A stretch of DNA of 56,716 bases. It comes from Pararhodobacter sp. (GTDB taxonomy: Bacteria > Pseudomonadota > Alphaproteobacteria > Rhodobacterales > Rhodobacteraceae). A program made the position numbers and the translations under genes. The first letter of the stretch is position 1, and each line of letters begins with the position of its first letter. The stretch lies in contig NZ_JAUCBZ010000010.1 of the NCBI RefSeq assembly GCF_034676545.1, forward strand, positions 1 through 56,716, written 5' to 3'. Positions 49,132-56,716 of this stretch are shown piece after piece. Below the pieces are notes generated by a model. The model searched no databases and had not been told where the DNA came from. It was given only the letters and a program-made list of their open reading frames with translations.

Positions 49132-51162
49132 TTATGCGGCGACTACATCAGCGGGCTCAATGGCAGTGGGCGTTCCGCCATCCTCGGCGGTTGCGCCGTC
49201 TTCGTCTGTCGCCATATCCTGCGGGCCTTCAACCCGGAAAATAGCGGGCATCCATCCCGACCCGGCCACCAGCCGTTCCGCTTCGCTGGCAATATCGGCT
49301 TTTTTCAGCTTCGCCAGCCGGGAAACCTCATCGGGCGCGAACTCGCCCGCGGCATCAAGAATCACGGCCTTGGATACATGCTTGAAATAACCCTCGGCAG
49401 TCGGCTGCCACCATGCCGCCATGTCCAGTCCCACGGCCTGCGCCAGTGCCACACCCGGTTGCTGCGCGGTAGCGCGAGGCGTGACAACATCCACGCTTGC
49501 CGCCGCGCACACCGCCAGCAGCCGCACCAGTGCATCTTGCGGTTTTGCCAGCAAGACAGCGAACAATTCGGCGCTATCCTGCGGCAAGTCCTCGCCTATG
49601 GCTTTTTGCAGTTCGGCCAGCGCCACGGCGGAGGGAGATTCCGGCCAGTCCGGGGCCATGCTTTCCAGCCGGTCTTGCACGATCAGGCGTATTTCCAGCG
49701 GCAAACTATCACGATAGTAATACCCCTTTTGCAAGACCGTCTGCACCATGCCATGCACCACAGCGGCCAGGGCGGCTTGTGGATTCCGGGCCAGCTCGAT
49801 TTGCAGCGCGGCGGTACGGTGGGCGCTCAAACGCTGCACCAGCCGGTCGGACAGGGAAGCGGCCTTGGGCTGCTCGTCGTCCTCGCCATCGCTGTCTGCA
49901 TCATCCTCGCCACTGAAACCCTGCCGCAGCCGTTCCAAGGTGCGCAGTGCCTTCGCTTCGGCTTCGCGCATCAGGCCACGATGCACCACCATTTCACCTT
50001 GTCGGTCCAGCGTCACAATGGCACCGGCGGCGGCTTTGACGTTCGGGGCGTAATCCAGCAGGCGATCTTCCAGCGCCTGCAATTGCTCGCCCAGGCTGTC
50101 GCCTTCCTCCTGCAAGGTGTCGGCCTTTTCCTCGTCGTCATCTTCCAATGCGGCATCAATCGCTTCACCAATGGCCTGCATCTTGGTTTCCAGCTTGTCC
50201 ATGCGGTCGCTTTCCCGCTTGGTAGGGTTGCGCCGCTCACGCGGGGCGCGTTGGAAGGCTTGCAGGTCTGCATAGGTCGCGGCAGCCGTGGCATCCACCC
50301 ATGCCCAGCCCTCGGCCTTCACGGTGGCCGCGTGTTCGTCCAGCTTTTGGCGCACCAGCGTGTCCAACAGCGCCGCATCGGTGACATACACGCCGCGATC
50401 ATCCTGCGCGAACAGATCACGGCGAATACCACCGCCTGCGGCTTCGTAGGCATCCAGCCCGGCGAAACGCACCAGCGCATGGCCTGCGTCAATCTCCCGC
50501 TCGGTCAGCCGGTCACGCAAAGCGTGCGGCTGGCGTTGCCATTCGGGCGCTTCATAGAACGCGGCTTCCTGCGCCGCATGGTCATCCGTGATGGCAAGCG
50601 CCATCAACTGTTCAAGGGTGACGGCATCGGCACGATAATCGGCCAGCAGACGCCGCGATACATTCGCCAGCTTCAAACGGCGCTGCACCACCAGCGGGGT
50701 CACGCTGAAATCAGCCGCGATGTCTTCGATGGGTCGGCCTTCGGCCACCAGCGCGGCGAACGCTTCAAACTGGTCTGCGGGGTGCATGGCTTCACGCTGC
50801 ACGTTTTCCGTCAGGCTGACGGTGCGGGCGCTGGCGTCGGCCACCAGCAGGCACGGCACCGCCCAATCCTTCGGAATGCGGCGGGTCTTTGCCAGCAGCT
50901 TGAGCGCATCCAGTCTGCGGCCACCGGCCACGACTTCGTAATGTTCGCCGTCGCGGGCCAGAATGACGGTCAGGTTTTGCAGCAGCCCCACGCGGGCGAT
51001 GCTCTCGGCCAGGGCATCAACAGACTGCCTGATCTTGCGTACATTGCGCTTGGAAGCGCGAAGCTGCGATAGTGGCACGACAATCCGGTTTTGCGCCGGG
51101 GCGGCGACTTCCTGCGTAGCGGTGTCGATGACTTGGGTTTCGGTTTGATTGATCGCGTTCAT
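49132..51162 (-). CDS. parB: ParB/RepB/Spo0J-type nuclease-fold protein
   Basis: 676 residues. The N-terminal ParB domain has IVVPLSQLRASKRNVRK, ALAESIARVGLLQNLTVI, YEVVAGGRRLDALKLL and the SLTENVQREAMHPADQFEAF box. A helix-turn-helix follows (IEDIAADFSVTPLVVQRRL). The long C-terminal part, with an acidic Asp/Glu stretch near residues 330-350, is typical of the large ParB forms of ICEs. It may bind centromere-like sites or regulate; its pairing with the distant ParA is uncertain. Confidence 0.9.
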   Translation of the reverse strand: MNAINQTETQVIDTATQEVAAPAQNRIVVPLSQLRASKRNVRKIRQSVDALAESIARVGLLQNLTVILARDGEHYEVVAGGRRLDALKLLAKTRRIPKDWAVPCLLVADASARTVSLTENVQREAMHPADQFEAFAALVAEGRPIEDIAADFSVTPLVVQRRLKLANVSRRLLADYRADAVTLEQLMALAITDDHAAQEAAFYEAPEWQRQPHALRDRLTEREIDAGHALVRFAGLDAYEAAGGGIRRDLFAQDDRGVYVTDAALLDTLVRQKLDEHAATVKAEGWAWVDATAAATYADLQAFQRAPRERRNPTKRESDRMDKLETKMQAIGEAIDAALEDDDEEKADTLQEEGDSLGEQLQALEDRLLDYAPNVKAAAGAIVTLDRQGEMVVHRGLMREAEAKALRTLERLRQGFSGEDDADSDGEDDEQPKAASLSDRLVQRLSAHRTAALQIELARNPQAALAAVVHGMVQTVLQKGYYYRDSLPLEIRLIVQDRLESMAPDWPESPSAVALAELQKAIGEDLPQDSAELFAVLLAKPQDALVRLLAVCAAASVDVVTPRATAQQPGVALAQAVGLDMAAWWQPTAEGYFKHVSKAVILDAAGEFAPDEVSRLAKLKKADIASEAERLVAGSGWMPAIFRVEGPQDMATDEDGATAEDGGTPTAIEPADVVAA

Positions 51163-51243
51163 GGTGAAAACTCCTTGAGGTTTTGCAGTGCAGCCATGAA
51201 AAGCGCGGCAAGGGTGGCTGCCTGCCCCTGCCGCGTAGGGGAA

Positions 51244-52068
51244 TCAGGCTTTCAACTGGCGCATACCCTCGGCCAGCAGCCACAGGGAACGGTTCAGGCG
51301 AATATCGGAATCAATGCCTTGCACGGCTCGGGTACTCTGGCGGCGACCGTTGGCGCTGCGGCCACGCAAACCGCCTTTAATCAGGTTTTCTTGCAAGCGA
51401 TTAAAGGTCATCCACAGATCGGGGCGACGGTCATCAAACCGGCGCGGCATCAGAATCTGGCTTTCCGTGATGGGCGCGGGCTTATCCGGGTCGTCGTATT
51501 TCAGGGCCAGCGCTGCGCGGGCGAATACTTCGGCTTCGCCATCATCCAGTGTGATGGCCTGCATGGCTTCGCGGGATTCCTGCACCCGCTCGAAACCGTC
51601 CAACACTTCATAAGCGCCTTCGATGACTTGGCCGGTAATGTCGCCCTTATGGGGAATGCGAACATCGGCCACGGCATCGCCGCATACAAGGCCATTGCTG
51701 CACACGAAACGAAACGCCCCGGCCAACATCTGGTAGCTGCTTGTGCCATCGTGCGAGTTCAAAAGAATGATTTCATTGGCGATGCTGTCATTCACTTGAT
51801 TGGCGTGGCGCAGGCGAATCATGTGCTTGGTATGTTCGCGTCGGTCTTCGTTGCGTACTCGGGTCTGCGTCACCATGAAGGGTTCAAAACCCTCTTTCCG
51901 TAGCTCCGTCAGTACCGCCGCCGTAGGGATGTAGCGGTAGCGTTCTGAACGGCTTTCGTGTGGGGCATCGGCATAGATGGACGGAACCACGGCCCTGATC
52001 TGATCGTCCGACAGCGGTCGGTCGCTGCGAAGCACCGGGGAATGGGAACCGAAGCGGGATGCAAGCAT
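51244..52068 (-). CDS. DUF932 family protein
   Basis: 274 residues. MLASRFGSHSPVLRSDRPLS, VLTELRKEGFEPFMVTQTRV, then HDGTSSYQMLAGAFRFVCSN and GLVCGDAVADVRIPHKGDI are the DUF932 (phage/plasmid-like protein) signature. These proteins accompany ParB on many mobile elements; the function is unknown. A GC-rich hairpin (CGCGGCA/TGCCGCG arms) lies at about 51215-51238 beyond its end. Confidence 0.88.
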   Translation of the reverse strand: MLASRFGSHSPVLRSDRPLSDDQIRAVVPSIYADAPHESRSERYRYIPTAAVLTELRKEGFEPFMVTQTRVRNEDRREHTKHMIRLRHANQVNDSIANEIILLNSHDGTSSYQMLAGAFRFVCSNGLVCGDAVADVRIPHKGDITGQVIEGAYEVLDGFERVQESREAMQAITLDDGEAEVFARAALALKYDDPDKPAPITESQILMPRRFDDRRPDLWMTFNRLQENLIKGGLRGRSANGRRQSTRAVQGIDSDIRLNRSLWLLAEGMRQLKA

Positions 52069-52642
52069 GGGATTTCTCCTGACAAAGAAGGGGTTTGCTG
52101 TTCACCGCACACCGGATTCCAAGATTCGGAAGCCCAAGCTTTTGAGCTGTTGATGTGCGGTCGGCACGAAGAACCCGGTTGGCCTCGTTGCCACCGTCTT
52201 TCCAGAGTTCGTCGCCCGCGACGGTCAGGAGCCCACGAACGTGGGCCGTCAAGGAAACAAGCGTCAGGTTGGTGCGGCCCACAGGCGCAGCCGAGGACAC
52301 GGCCTGGCGCGCCTTGACGGCACGCGGCCACGGGCTACAGTCGCGGACAAGGTGATGAAGACAGGAAAGATGGCTGGGCAGGCAACGGCCAGGTCTTTGG
52401 TGTCGCCCGCAGGCAAGCGCCAGCGCGCAGGCCCGAAGCAGGGAAGCCGGGCCGTAGGCGTCAGGGATGTGGAAGGCTGGCCAAGGCCAGTCCCGTCAGG
52501 GATGAGTGATAGCGAACGTGGAGCAGCGCGGTGCGCGGAGCGCAGACGCTATGAGTTGATTGCGTGATGCATTGAGGACATGGAGCACCATCCCGTTTTT
52601 TTTTGATACATTTGATAGCCTGATTACTGGAATCGGCCATAA
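52069..52642. other. Non-coding GC-rich gap before the defence-like genes
   Basis: No gene is supported. The part at 52415-52520 is GC-rich with two GTCAGGGATG units (about 52462 and 52496) and CCAGCGCGCAGGCCC, a stretch partly shared with the gap near 54590. The sequence turns AT-rich from 52590. Confidence 0.4.
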
Positions 52643-53593
52643 GTGCCCATCCAGGCGCAACAAAATTTGGACGTCCAGATATCCGTTGTATCTTGGAAGC
52701 GATCATTGGTAGAGACTCCTAGATTCAAGAGGACAAGTAAATTGCTCAACTTCGATAAAGCGTGGCGTTTCAAAAGCCCAGGGCCTATTCCGAAAAACGT
52801 TGTCCGCAATTTTTACGACTTGATCGAAAAAATCGCAGCGCAGGATGATATATGGCAAACGGTTGAGCGTTGCAAAAGCCGGTTCGGCGGAAATGGCCGA
52901 AGCAGCAGCTTGGATTGGGCGTGGAGCGATCTCTCTCGGTTGATGGATAACTCGGCTGAGAATGCGCCTGTGTTTATCGAGGCTTTTTGGAATTGCTGCG
53001 ACGATCTCGAACAATCCGGCATGGGCGTACCAGACGTCCAAATCATCAATGCTATCTTGGCGGAACATGATGCGGGCTATGAAATACAACCGCCGGATTT
53101 AATCGCAACACGCACCTATACGCCGATCACGGTTCCGCGTCAGGCTCCATCGCTGGATGAGCAAGCCCGCGCGCTTATTAACGAGTGCTTGGCGGAATCC
53201 GAACGGCAGCTCGATATTGGTCAGGGCCGACGTGCGGTTCAAGAAATCCTCTTCCTTCTGGAATCAATCACTACAGCATTTCGAGGCTTAGGTGAGGACA
53301 CAGTGACGATTCAGGGGAAGTATTTCGGACCGATCATTAACGAGATGAAAAAACGGGAGCGAGGCAAGGCACAGGAAAATATTATGACCTGGATGACGAC
53401 CTTGCACGGCTACCTTTCATCGCCGACCGGAGGCGGTGTCCGTCACGGGACCGATCTCAAAGAAGGCATCGCAATCCAGCCGCACGAGGCGCGCCTGTAC
53501 TGCAACCTCGCACGCAGCTATCTCACCTTTTTGCTGGAGGAACACGACCAACAGAGCAAGGGCGCGTCTTCGAAGCCTTGGTGCACCTACTAG
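52643..53593 (+). CDS. Abortive-infection-like protein with Abi_C-type C-terminus
   Basis: 316 residues from GTG 52643; a TTG at 52664 is also possible, and the ribosome-binding site is weak. The middle part (VPDVQIINAILAEHDAGYEI) and the C-terminal part (GGGVRHGTDLKEGIAIQPHE, then ARLYCNLARSYLTFLLEEHD) resemble the Abi_C region of AbiJ-like proteins, which may be HEPN-related. No membrane helix is present. It converges with the next gene; both stop codons use the same CTAG. The assignment is by pattern only and the function is inferred. Confidence 0.6.
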   Translation: MPIQAQQNLDVQISVVSWKRSLVETPRFKRTSKLLNFDKAWRFKSPGPIPKNVVRNFYDLIEKIAAQDDIWQTVERCKSRFGGNGRSSSLDWAWSDLSRLMDNSAENAPVFIEAFWNCCDDLEQSGMGVPDVQIINAILAEHDAGYEIQPPDLIATRTYTPITVPRQAPSLDEQARALINECLAESERQLDIGQGRRAVQEILFLLESITTAFRGLGEDTVTIQGKYFGPIINEMKKRERGKAQENIMTWMTTLHGYLSSPTGGGVRHGTDLKEGIAIQPHEARLYCNLARSYLTFLLEEHDQQSKGASSKPWCTY

Positions 53594-54498
53594 CCCTCCA
53601 CGATAGCTTCCAAGCGTCGCTGGAGCGTTTGACCTAAGACCTGGCGGCCCTCTGCGTTATTCAGGTACGCCACATAGCGAAGGTGGCGGAGATCAAACGG
53701 TATGTCGCTGGCGTTCTGGGTGATGAGAATAACTTCACGACCCAAGGTATGGGCTATACCAATTTCATAGAAGACGTTTGGGTTGCGATTTGTACAATCG
53801 CAGATAACAACGCGCGAACGATCGATCAAGGAGACGATATCTTGAATGATCGCGGGATTTTCCCAGATATCATCAGCGCGACGGCAGCGAAGTCCGACGA
53901 CTTCTGCGGTCTGTCGAAGCGTTTCATAAACAGGCGTGAAGGGAGCGTCAAACGGCATCATGGCCGAAAGCAGCATTGGTTCGATCCGCTCATGCTCCGT
54001 GATATTGAATACGGAAGGACGCTGTCGACGCGACTGCGTATTTCGGATAAGAACCCTGTAAAGGTCCACGTCCTTTACTGCCCAATGGCTTCGAGAGAAC
54101 TCGAAGTCACGAGGCATATCGAAATCGATCCTGTTCGCGAAAATTGCGCTGTTCAAGAGGGGCGGGATATCCATATCAAAGGTATATTCAATGGCAATTT
54201 CCCGCCCGACATGCCGAGCGCGCGTGATTGTCCCCACCCTGGCCAGCTGATCGCCAGTGCCCTCTTCCATGAAAACGCACGGCAGGCGGATAAGGCGGTC
54301 GAGGGCGATCTGATCACCATCACGAAAGGATGCAGCAATGTCACCGTCGGTGTATTCAAACAACCGATCAACCGGAACTGTGTCGCGCCCCGCGCCCCAG
54401 GGACTGTATTGCACCAACAGATTAAACAAATCGATTTCCTCACTGCCGTCGTTTTTTTGTTGATGTATACGGCCTATAAAAAACGAAAGCCGGCCCAT
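53590..54498 (-). CDS. Two-domain protein with deoxyribosyltransferase/TIR-like C-terminus
   Basis: 302 residues. The C-terminal 120 form a Rossmann-like domain: MPFDAPFTPVYETLRQTAEV, RADDIWENPAIIQDIVSLID, VVICDCTNRNPNVFYEIGIA, HTLGREVILITQNASDIPF. The N-P-N-V-x-Y-E-x-G box is that of nucleoside 2-deoxyribosyltransferase-like and TIR-like families, several of which break NAD or nucleotides in phage defence. The N-terminal 180 residues match nothing I recognise and may sense infection. It is convergent with the Abi_C-like gene. Confidence 0.65.
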   Translation of the reverse strand: MGRLSFFIGRIHQQKNDGSEEIDLFNLLVQYSPWGAGRDTVPVDRLFEYTDGDIAASFRDGDQIALDRLIRLPCVFMEEGTGDQLARVGTITRARHVGREIAIEYTFDMDIPPLLNSAIFANRIDFDMPRDFEFSRSHWAVKDVDLYRVLIRNTQSRRQRPSVFNITEHERIEPMLLSAMMPFDAPFTPVYETLRQTAEVVGLRCRRADDIWENPAIIQDIVSLIDRSRVVICDCTNRNPNVFYEIGIAHTLGREVILITQNASDIPFDLRHLRYVAYLNNAEGRQVLGQTLQRRLEAIVEG

Positions 54499-54849
54499 CG
54501 TTCTAAGTGGGCAATTTTAATATGATAGCGAATGTTTTTTGTGGTCGCCCACTCCCCGCCCATTGCACTACCTGCTTTTGGCAAGCGCAGCGCGCAGGCC
54601 CACAAGGGCCGAAGGCATCAGGGGTCAATGCCGGATGGCCGGGATTCGGCACAAAGCGCGGGGCGCAGCCCGCGAACCCGACGGCGGCACGCCGGGATGC
54701 CAAGCTCAATCAACTTATCAGCGACACTATCTCCAGGCTCTCCTACGCCTATCTACGCCCACACAAGTTTCCTTAACGACGGGCTCCGGCAACAATGCTT
54801 CTATGTCATTTCAATCACCGGTATGGTGCCGGCACACAGGGAGAACGCC
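54499..54849. other. Non-coding gap before the excisionase gene
   Basis: The left part (54499-54560) is AT-rich and should hold the promoter of the minus-strand defence gene. The right part is GC-rich, resembles the gap near 52430, and has no supported gene. Confidence 0.4.
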
Positions 54850-55053
54850 GTGAGCAATCCAAGCCGATGGGTACTCGTCAAGCGGTTTGCCGAAGTCACT
54901 GGCTACAGCGAGAACGCGGTGCGCCACAAGGTCAAAGGTGGAATTTGGCTGGAAGGTCGCATCTGGCGCAAAGCGCCGGATGGCCGCATCTTTTTGAACC
55001 TTGCCGAGTTCGAGCGATGGGTGGAAAGCACGGCGCACGCCAGATCCTTCTGA
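54850..55053 (+). CDS. Excisionase-like DNA-binding protein
   Basis: 67 residues from GTG 54850, with GGGAGA six bases upstream. The sequence WVLVKRFAEVTGYSENAVRH, KVKGGIWLEGRIWRKAPDGR and FLNLAEFERWVES is the excisionase family found beside tyrosine recombinases of ICEs. It should bend DNA at the att sites and favour excision. It is the first gene of the integration module. Confidence 0.85.
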   Translation: MSNPSRWVLVKRFAEVTGYSENAVRHKVKGGIWLEGRIWRKAPDGRIFLNLAEFERWVESTAHARSF

Positions 55054-55103
55054 GTGACGATTGCAAGACATAAGCACCCGTCACCAATACGGAATGGCAG
55101 CTT

Positions 55104-55132
55104 TTGCAATACGACCAATGGTCGTATATAAT
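55104..55132 (+). promoter_or_regulatory. Promoter with palindromic operator in its spacer
   Basis: TTGCAA (55104-55109) and TATAAT (55127-55132) are separated by 17 bp. The spacer region 55109-55127 is a perfect 19-bp palindrome, ATACGACCAATGGTCGTAT. A protein bound there would block RNA polymerase. The small HTH gene 50 bp downstream is the obvious repressor candidate. Confidence 0.8.
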
Positions 55133-55176
55133 TCGCGGACTGGGTGCATACGCGCAGGTTTCCACCATTCTTGTCT

Positions 55177-55401
55177 ATGTCTGAATCGACGAAGCAGCAA
55201 AGCCCGCCGGTCGCCACCATTCGTGATGCCCGCATCGTGGCTGGCCTTACTCAAACGGAAGCAGCGCAAATTGTGCGGGTATCGCTGCGCACATGGCAGC
55301 GTTGGGAGGCGGGCGACCGTTCCATGCCTCCCGGTCTTTTCGAGCTTTTCATGCTCAAGACCGGCCAATGGCCCTTGAACGAACAAACGAAGGCGGAGTA
55401 A
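55177..55401 (+). CDS. Small XRE-like helix-turn-helix regulator
   Basis: 74 residues from ATG 55177. The HTH is ATIRDARIVAGLTQTEAAQI, VRVSLRTWQRWEAGDRSMPP, and the C-terminus GLFELFMLKTGQWPL. It follows the palindromic promoter and precedes the integrase gene by 23 bp, so both genes are probably one transcript that this protein represses. Confidence 0.85.
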   Translation: MSESTKQQSPPVATIRDARIVAGLTQTEAAQIVRVSLRTWQRWEAGDRSMPPGLFELFMLKTGQWPLNEQTKAE

Positions 55402-55424
55402 GCATAAGCAGCAGGAGCATCGTG

Positions 55425-56690
55425 ATGGCAGTCGAAGCAGTAGCGAAGACCGGCTTCCCCGGCATCTGGATACACGGCAAATCGATCCGCGTGGACTTCA
55501 TGCACCAGGGCGTGCGCCATCGGCATACGCTTGGGCTTGACCCCACCAAAGCAAACCTCAAGCACGCTGCGCGTCTGCGCAGTGCGGCCCTGTATGCGTT
55601 GCGCACCGGCACCTATAACGAAGCAGAAATGTTTCCACACACGCGCCCAGCGGAAAGCGCTGTCCAAACCAGCAAACGCCTGGACGACCTGTGCGACCGC
55701 TACAAGCCGCTCAAAGCGGTGGACATCACACCGGAAACACAGTCACGCTACGAGAACGCGCTAAACGTCTGCCTGGAGACGATCGGCCGCGACCGCCAAA
55801 TCGACGCACTCAAGCCAGCAGACATCCAGCAATTGCGAGTCGATCTGATCGCCACCCGCGCGGTCTCTACTGTCAATCACTACCTCGCCACCTTCTCCGG
55901 CTTCCTGTATTGGTGCGAAGACAACGGATACTGCAAGGATCTGGCCAAGCATTGCACCCGCTTCACCAAAAGCCACAAAGACCCCGATCCGTTGAGCTTC
56001 GAGGAATATCAGTTGCTCATTGATAAAGGCTGCATACACCCGATTGACCGGGCAGCAGTCACGTTGTCGGTCTATACCGGGCTGCGCCCCGGTGAGTTGC
56101 TGGCATTGGCTGTGGAGGATGTAGCCGCCGACCTGAGCAAGATCACGGTACGCCGATCCATAACCCAATCCATGACCTTCAAGGTTCCCAAAACAAACAA
56201 GGAACGCACCGTCTTGCTGTTCCCACCCGCTCAAGAGGCACTGCGGGTGCTTATTGAGGGCGCCAAACATCGCAAGCCCGTTGATCTGCAAGTCTGGCTG
56301 AACCGCCACGAATCGCGTACCGACCGCGTGCGCGTTTTCCTATCGCCCAAGACTCAAGCACGCAGAAAGGAAGTCAACGAGTTCTTTGTGCCCAGCGCCT
56401 GGAATACCAAATGGGGCAATCTGATCCGGCGCGCGGAGATTCGCCCGCGCCCGCCTTATCAAACTCGCCACACCTACGCATGCTGGAATCTGACGGCTCG
56501 CGGCAACCTGGCCTTCATCGCTAATCAGATGGGCCACAATGATTACTCCATGCTCGTGCAAGTGTATGCCCGCTGGATAGACTCAGAGTCCCCCAGCGAG
56601 CTCGAACGCATCTGGGAGAGCATGCAAAACATGCGTCAAATCGTCCCAAATTTGTCCCAAGAAAACAGCGAAGAAACCATAACTAGTTGA
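55425..56690 (+). CDS. int: Tyrosine recombinase (ICE integrase)
   Basis: 421 residues from ATG 55425, with AGGAG seven bases upstream. An N-terminal arm-binding domain (residues 10-80) and a core-binding domain (85-180) precede the catalytic part: R221 (TGLRPGELLAL), YQTR (R348, with Y345 where many relatives have His), H371 (MGHNDYSM) and nucleophile Y381 (QVYARW). It would integrate and, with the excisionase, excise the element. Its last 18 codons include the right copy of the 26-bp direct repeat. Confidence 0.92.
   Translation: MAVEAVAKTGFPGIWIHGKSIRVDFMHQGVRHRHTLGLDPTKANLKHAARLRSAALYALRTGTYNEAEMFPHTRPAESAVQTSKRLDDLCDRYKPLKAVDITPETQSRYENALNVCLETIGRDRQIDALKPADIQQLRVDLIATRAVSTVNHYLATFSGFLYWCEDNGYCKDLAKHCTRFTKSHKDPDPLSFEEYQLLIDKGCIHPIDRAAVTLSVYTGLRPGELLALAVEDVAADLSKITVRRSITQSMTFKVPKTNKERTVLLFPPAQEALRVLIEGAKHRKPVDLQVWLNRHESRTDRVRVFLSPKTQARRKEVNEFFVPSAWNTKWGNLIRRAEIRPRPPYQTRHTYACWNLTARGNLAFIANQMGHNDYSMLVQVYARWIDSESPSELERIWESMQNMRQIVPNLSQENSEETITS
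56638..56663. repeat. Candidate right attachment site (direct repeat copy 2)
   Basis: Matches 737-762 with one mismatch (C for T at 56642), same orientation. It codes for QIVPNLSQE at the integrase C-terminus. The 53 bases beyond it show no similarity to the left flank, as expected of unrelated flanking DNA or of a very short core. Confidence 0.55.
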
Positions 56691-56716
56691 TTTATATGAG
56701 TAAAACTGATTTATCT

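Noticed and set aside
49378..51072. 564-residue plus-strand frame
   Set aside because: It is fully antisense to parB, which has clear domain motifs; the His/Gln/Arg-rich product matches no family and has no ribosome-binding site.
1..56716. tRNA, rRNA or insertion sequences
   Set aside because: No cloverleaf-like segment, rRNA motif or transposase with inverted ends was found by reading; a tRNA attachment site is therefore not supported at either end.

Overview
The window looks like an almost complete integrative and conjugative element (ICE) of the Tn4371 type in a proteobacterium. It pairs a P-type (Trb) mating-pair apparatus with a backbone of traG, CopG, LysR, relaxase, TraF, DUF2840, ParA, RepA, DUF2285, DUF736, RadC, ParB, DUF932 and an excisionase. 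The genus cannot be fixed from the sequence. A kdp operon with a porin remnant, a HiPIP and MsrPQ fit a beta- or gammaproteobacterium. No rRNA, tRNA, IS element or cas gene was seen.

Layout. 1-247: the worn end of a type I-E CRISPR array. 737-762 and 56638-56663: a 26-bp near-perfect direct repeat, the second copy lying inside the 3' end of the integrase gene. These are the best candidates for the element ends, about 55.9 kb apart. 979-8580: cargo for sulfur and oxidant stress. It holds a persulfide dioxygenase-like enzyme, a BigR-like repressor, a rhodanese, a decayed TauE-like permease, a YVTN propeller protein, a HiPIP, an HprRS-like two-component system and msrPQ. 8872-9860: an Abi_2/HEPN defence gene behind a compact structured RNA. 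9937-23285: the transfer operon, all on the minus strand (DUF2274, trbI-G-F-L-J-E-D-C-B, copG, traG, an EexN-like lipoprotein, a LysR regulator). 23511-32132: a kdp potassium-uptake operon with the unusual order F-x-A-C-B-(porin remnant)-D-E. 32682-37274: a mosaic of remnants and whole genes: a HAD fragment, MarR plus a FabF-like synthase, truncated lysR and marR, a GIY-YIG protein, a TPP riboswitch with a NUDIX gene and a truncated thiD. 37275-43284: relaxase, candidate oriT, TraF, partition genes, a candidate iteron origin, repA and an AlpA-like gene. 43368-52068: ICE maintenance genes with an RcnR/DmeF nickel-cobalt module. 52643-54498: two convergent, tail-overlapping genes that look like defence genes. 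54850-56690: excisionase, a small HTH regulator with a textbook promoter and operator, and the tyrosine recombinase.

How it works together. The recombinase and excisionase would move the element. The relaxase, TraG and Trb proteins would transfer it. RepA, the iterons, ParA and ParB would stabilise the excised circle. The cargo gives K+ uptake, Ni/Co efflux, sulfide handling, repair of oxidised periplasmic proteins and two phage-defence candidates. The most notable signals are the structured RNA in front of the Abi_2 gene, the iteron cluster with an extra copy beside a putative nic site, the convergent defence pair, the run of perfect hairpins beyond parB, and a promoter whose spacer is a perfect 19-bp palindrome.
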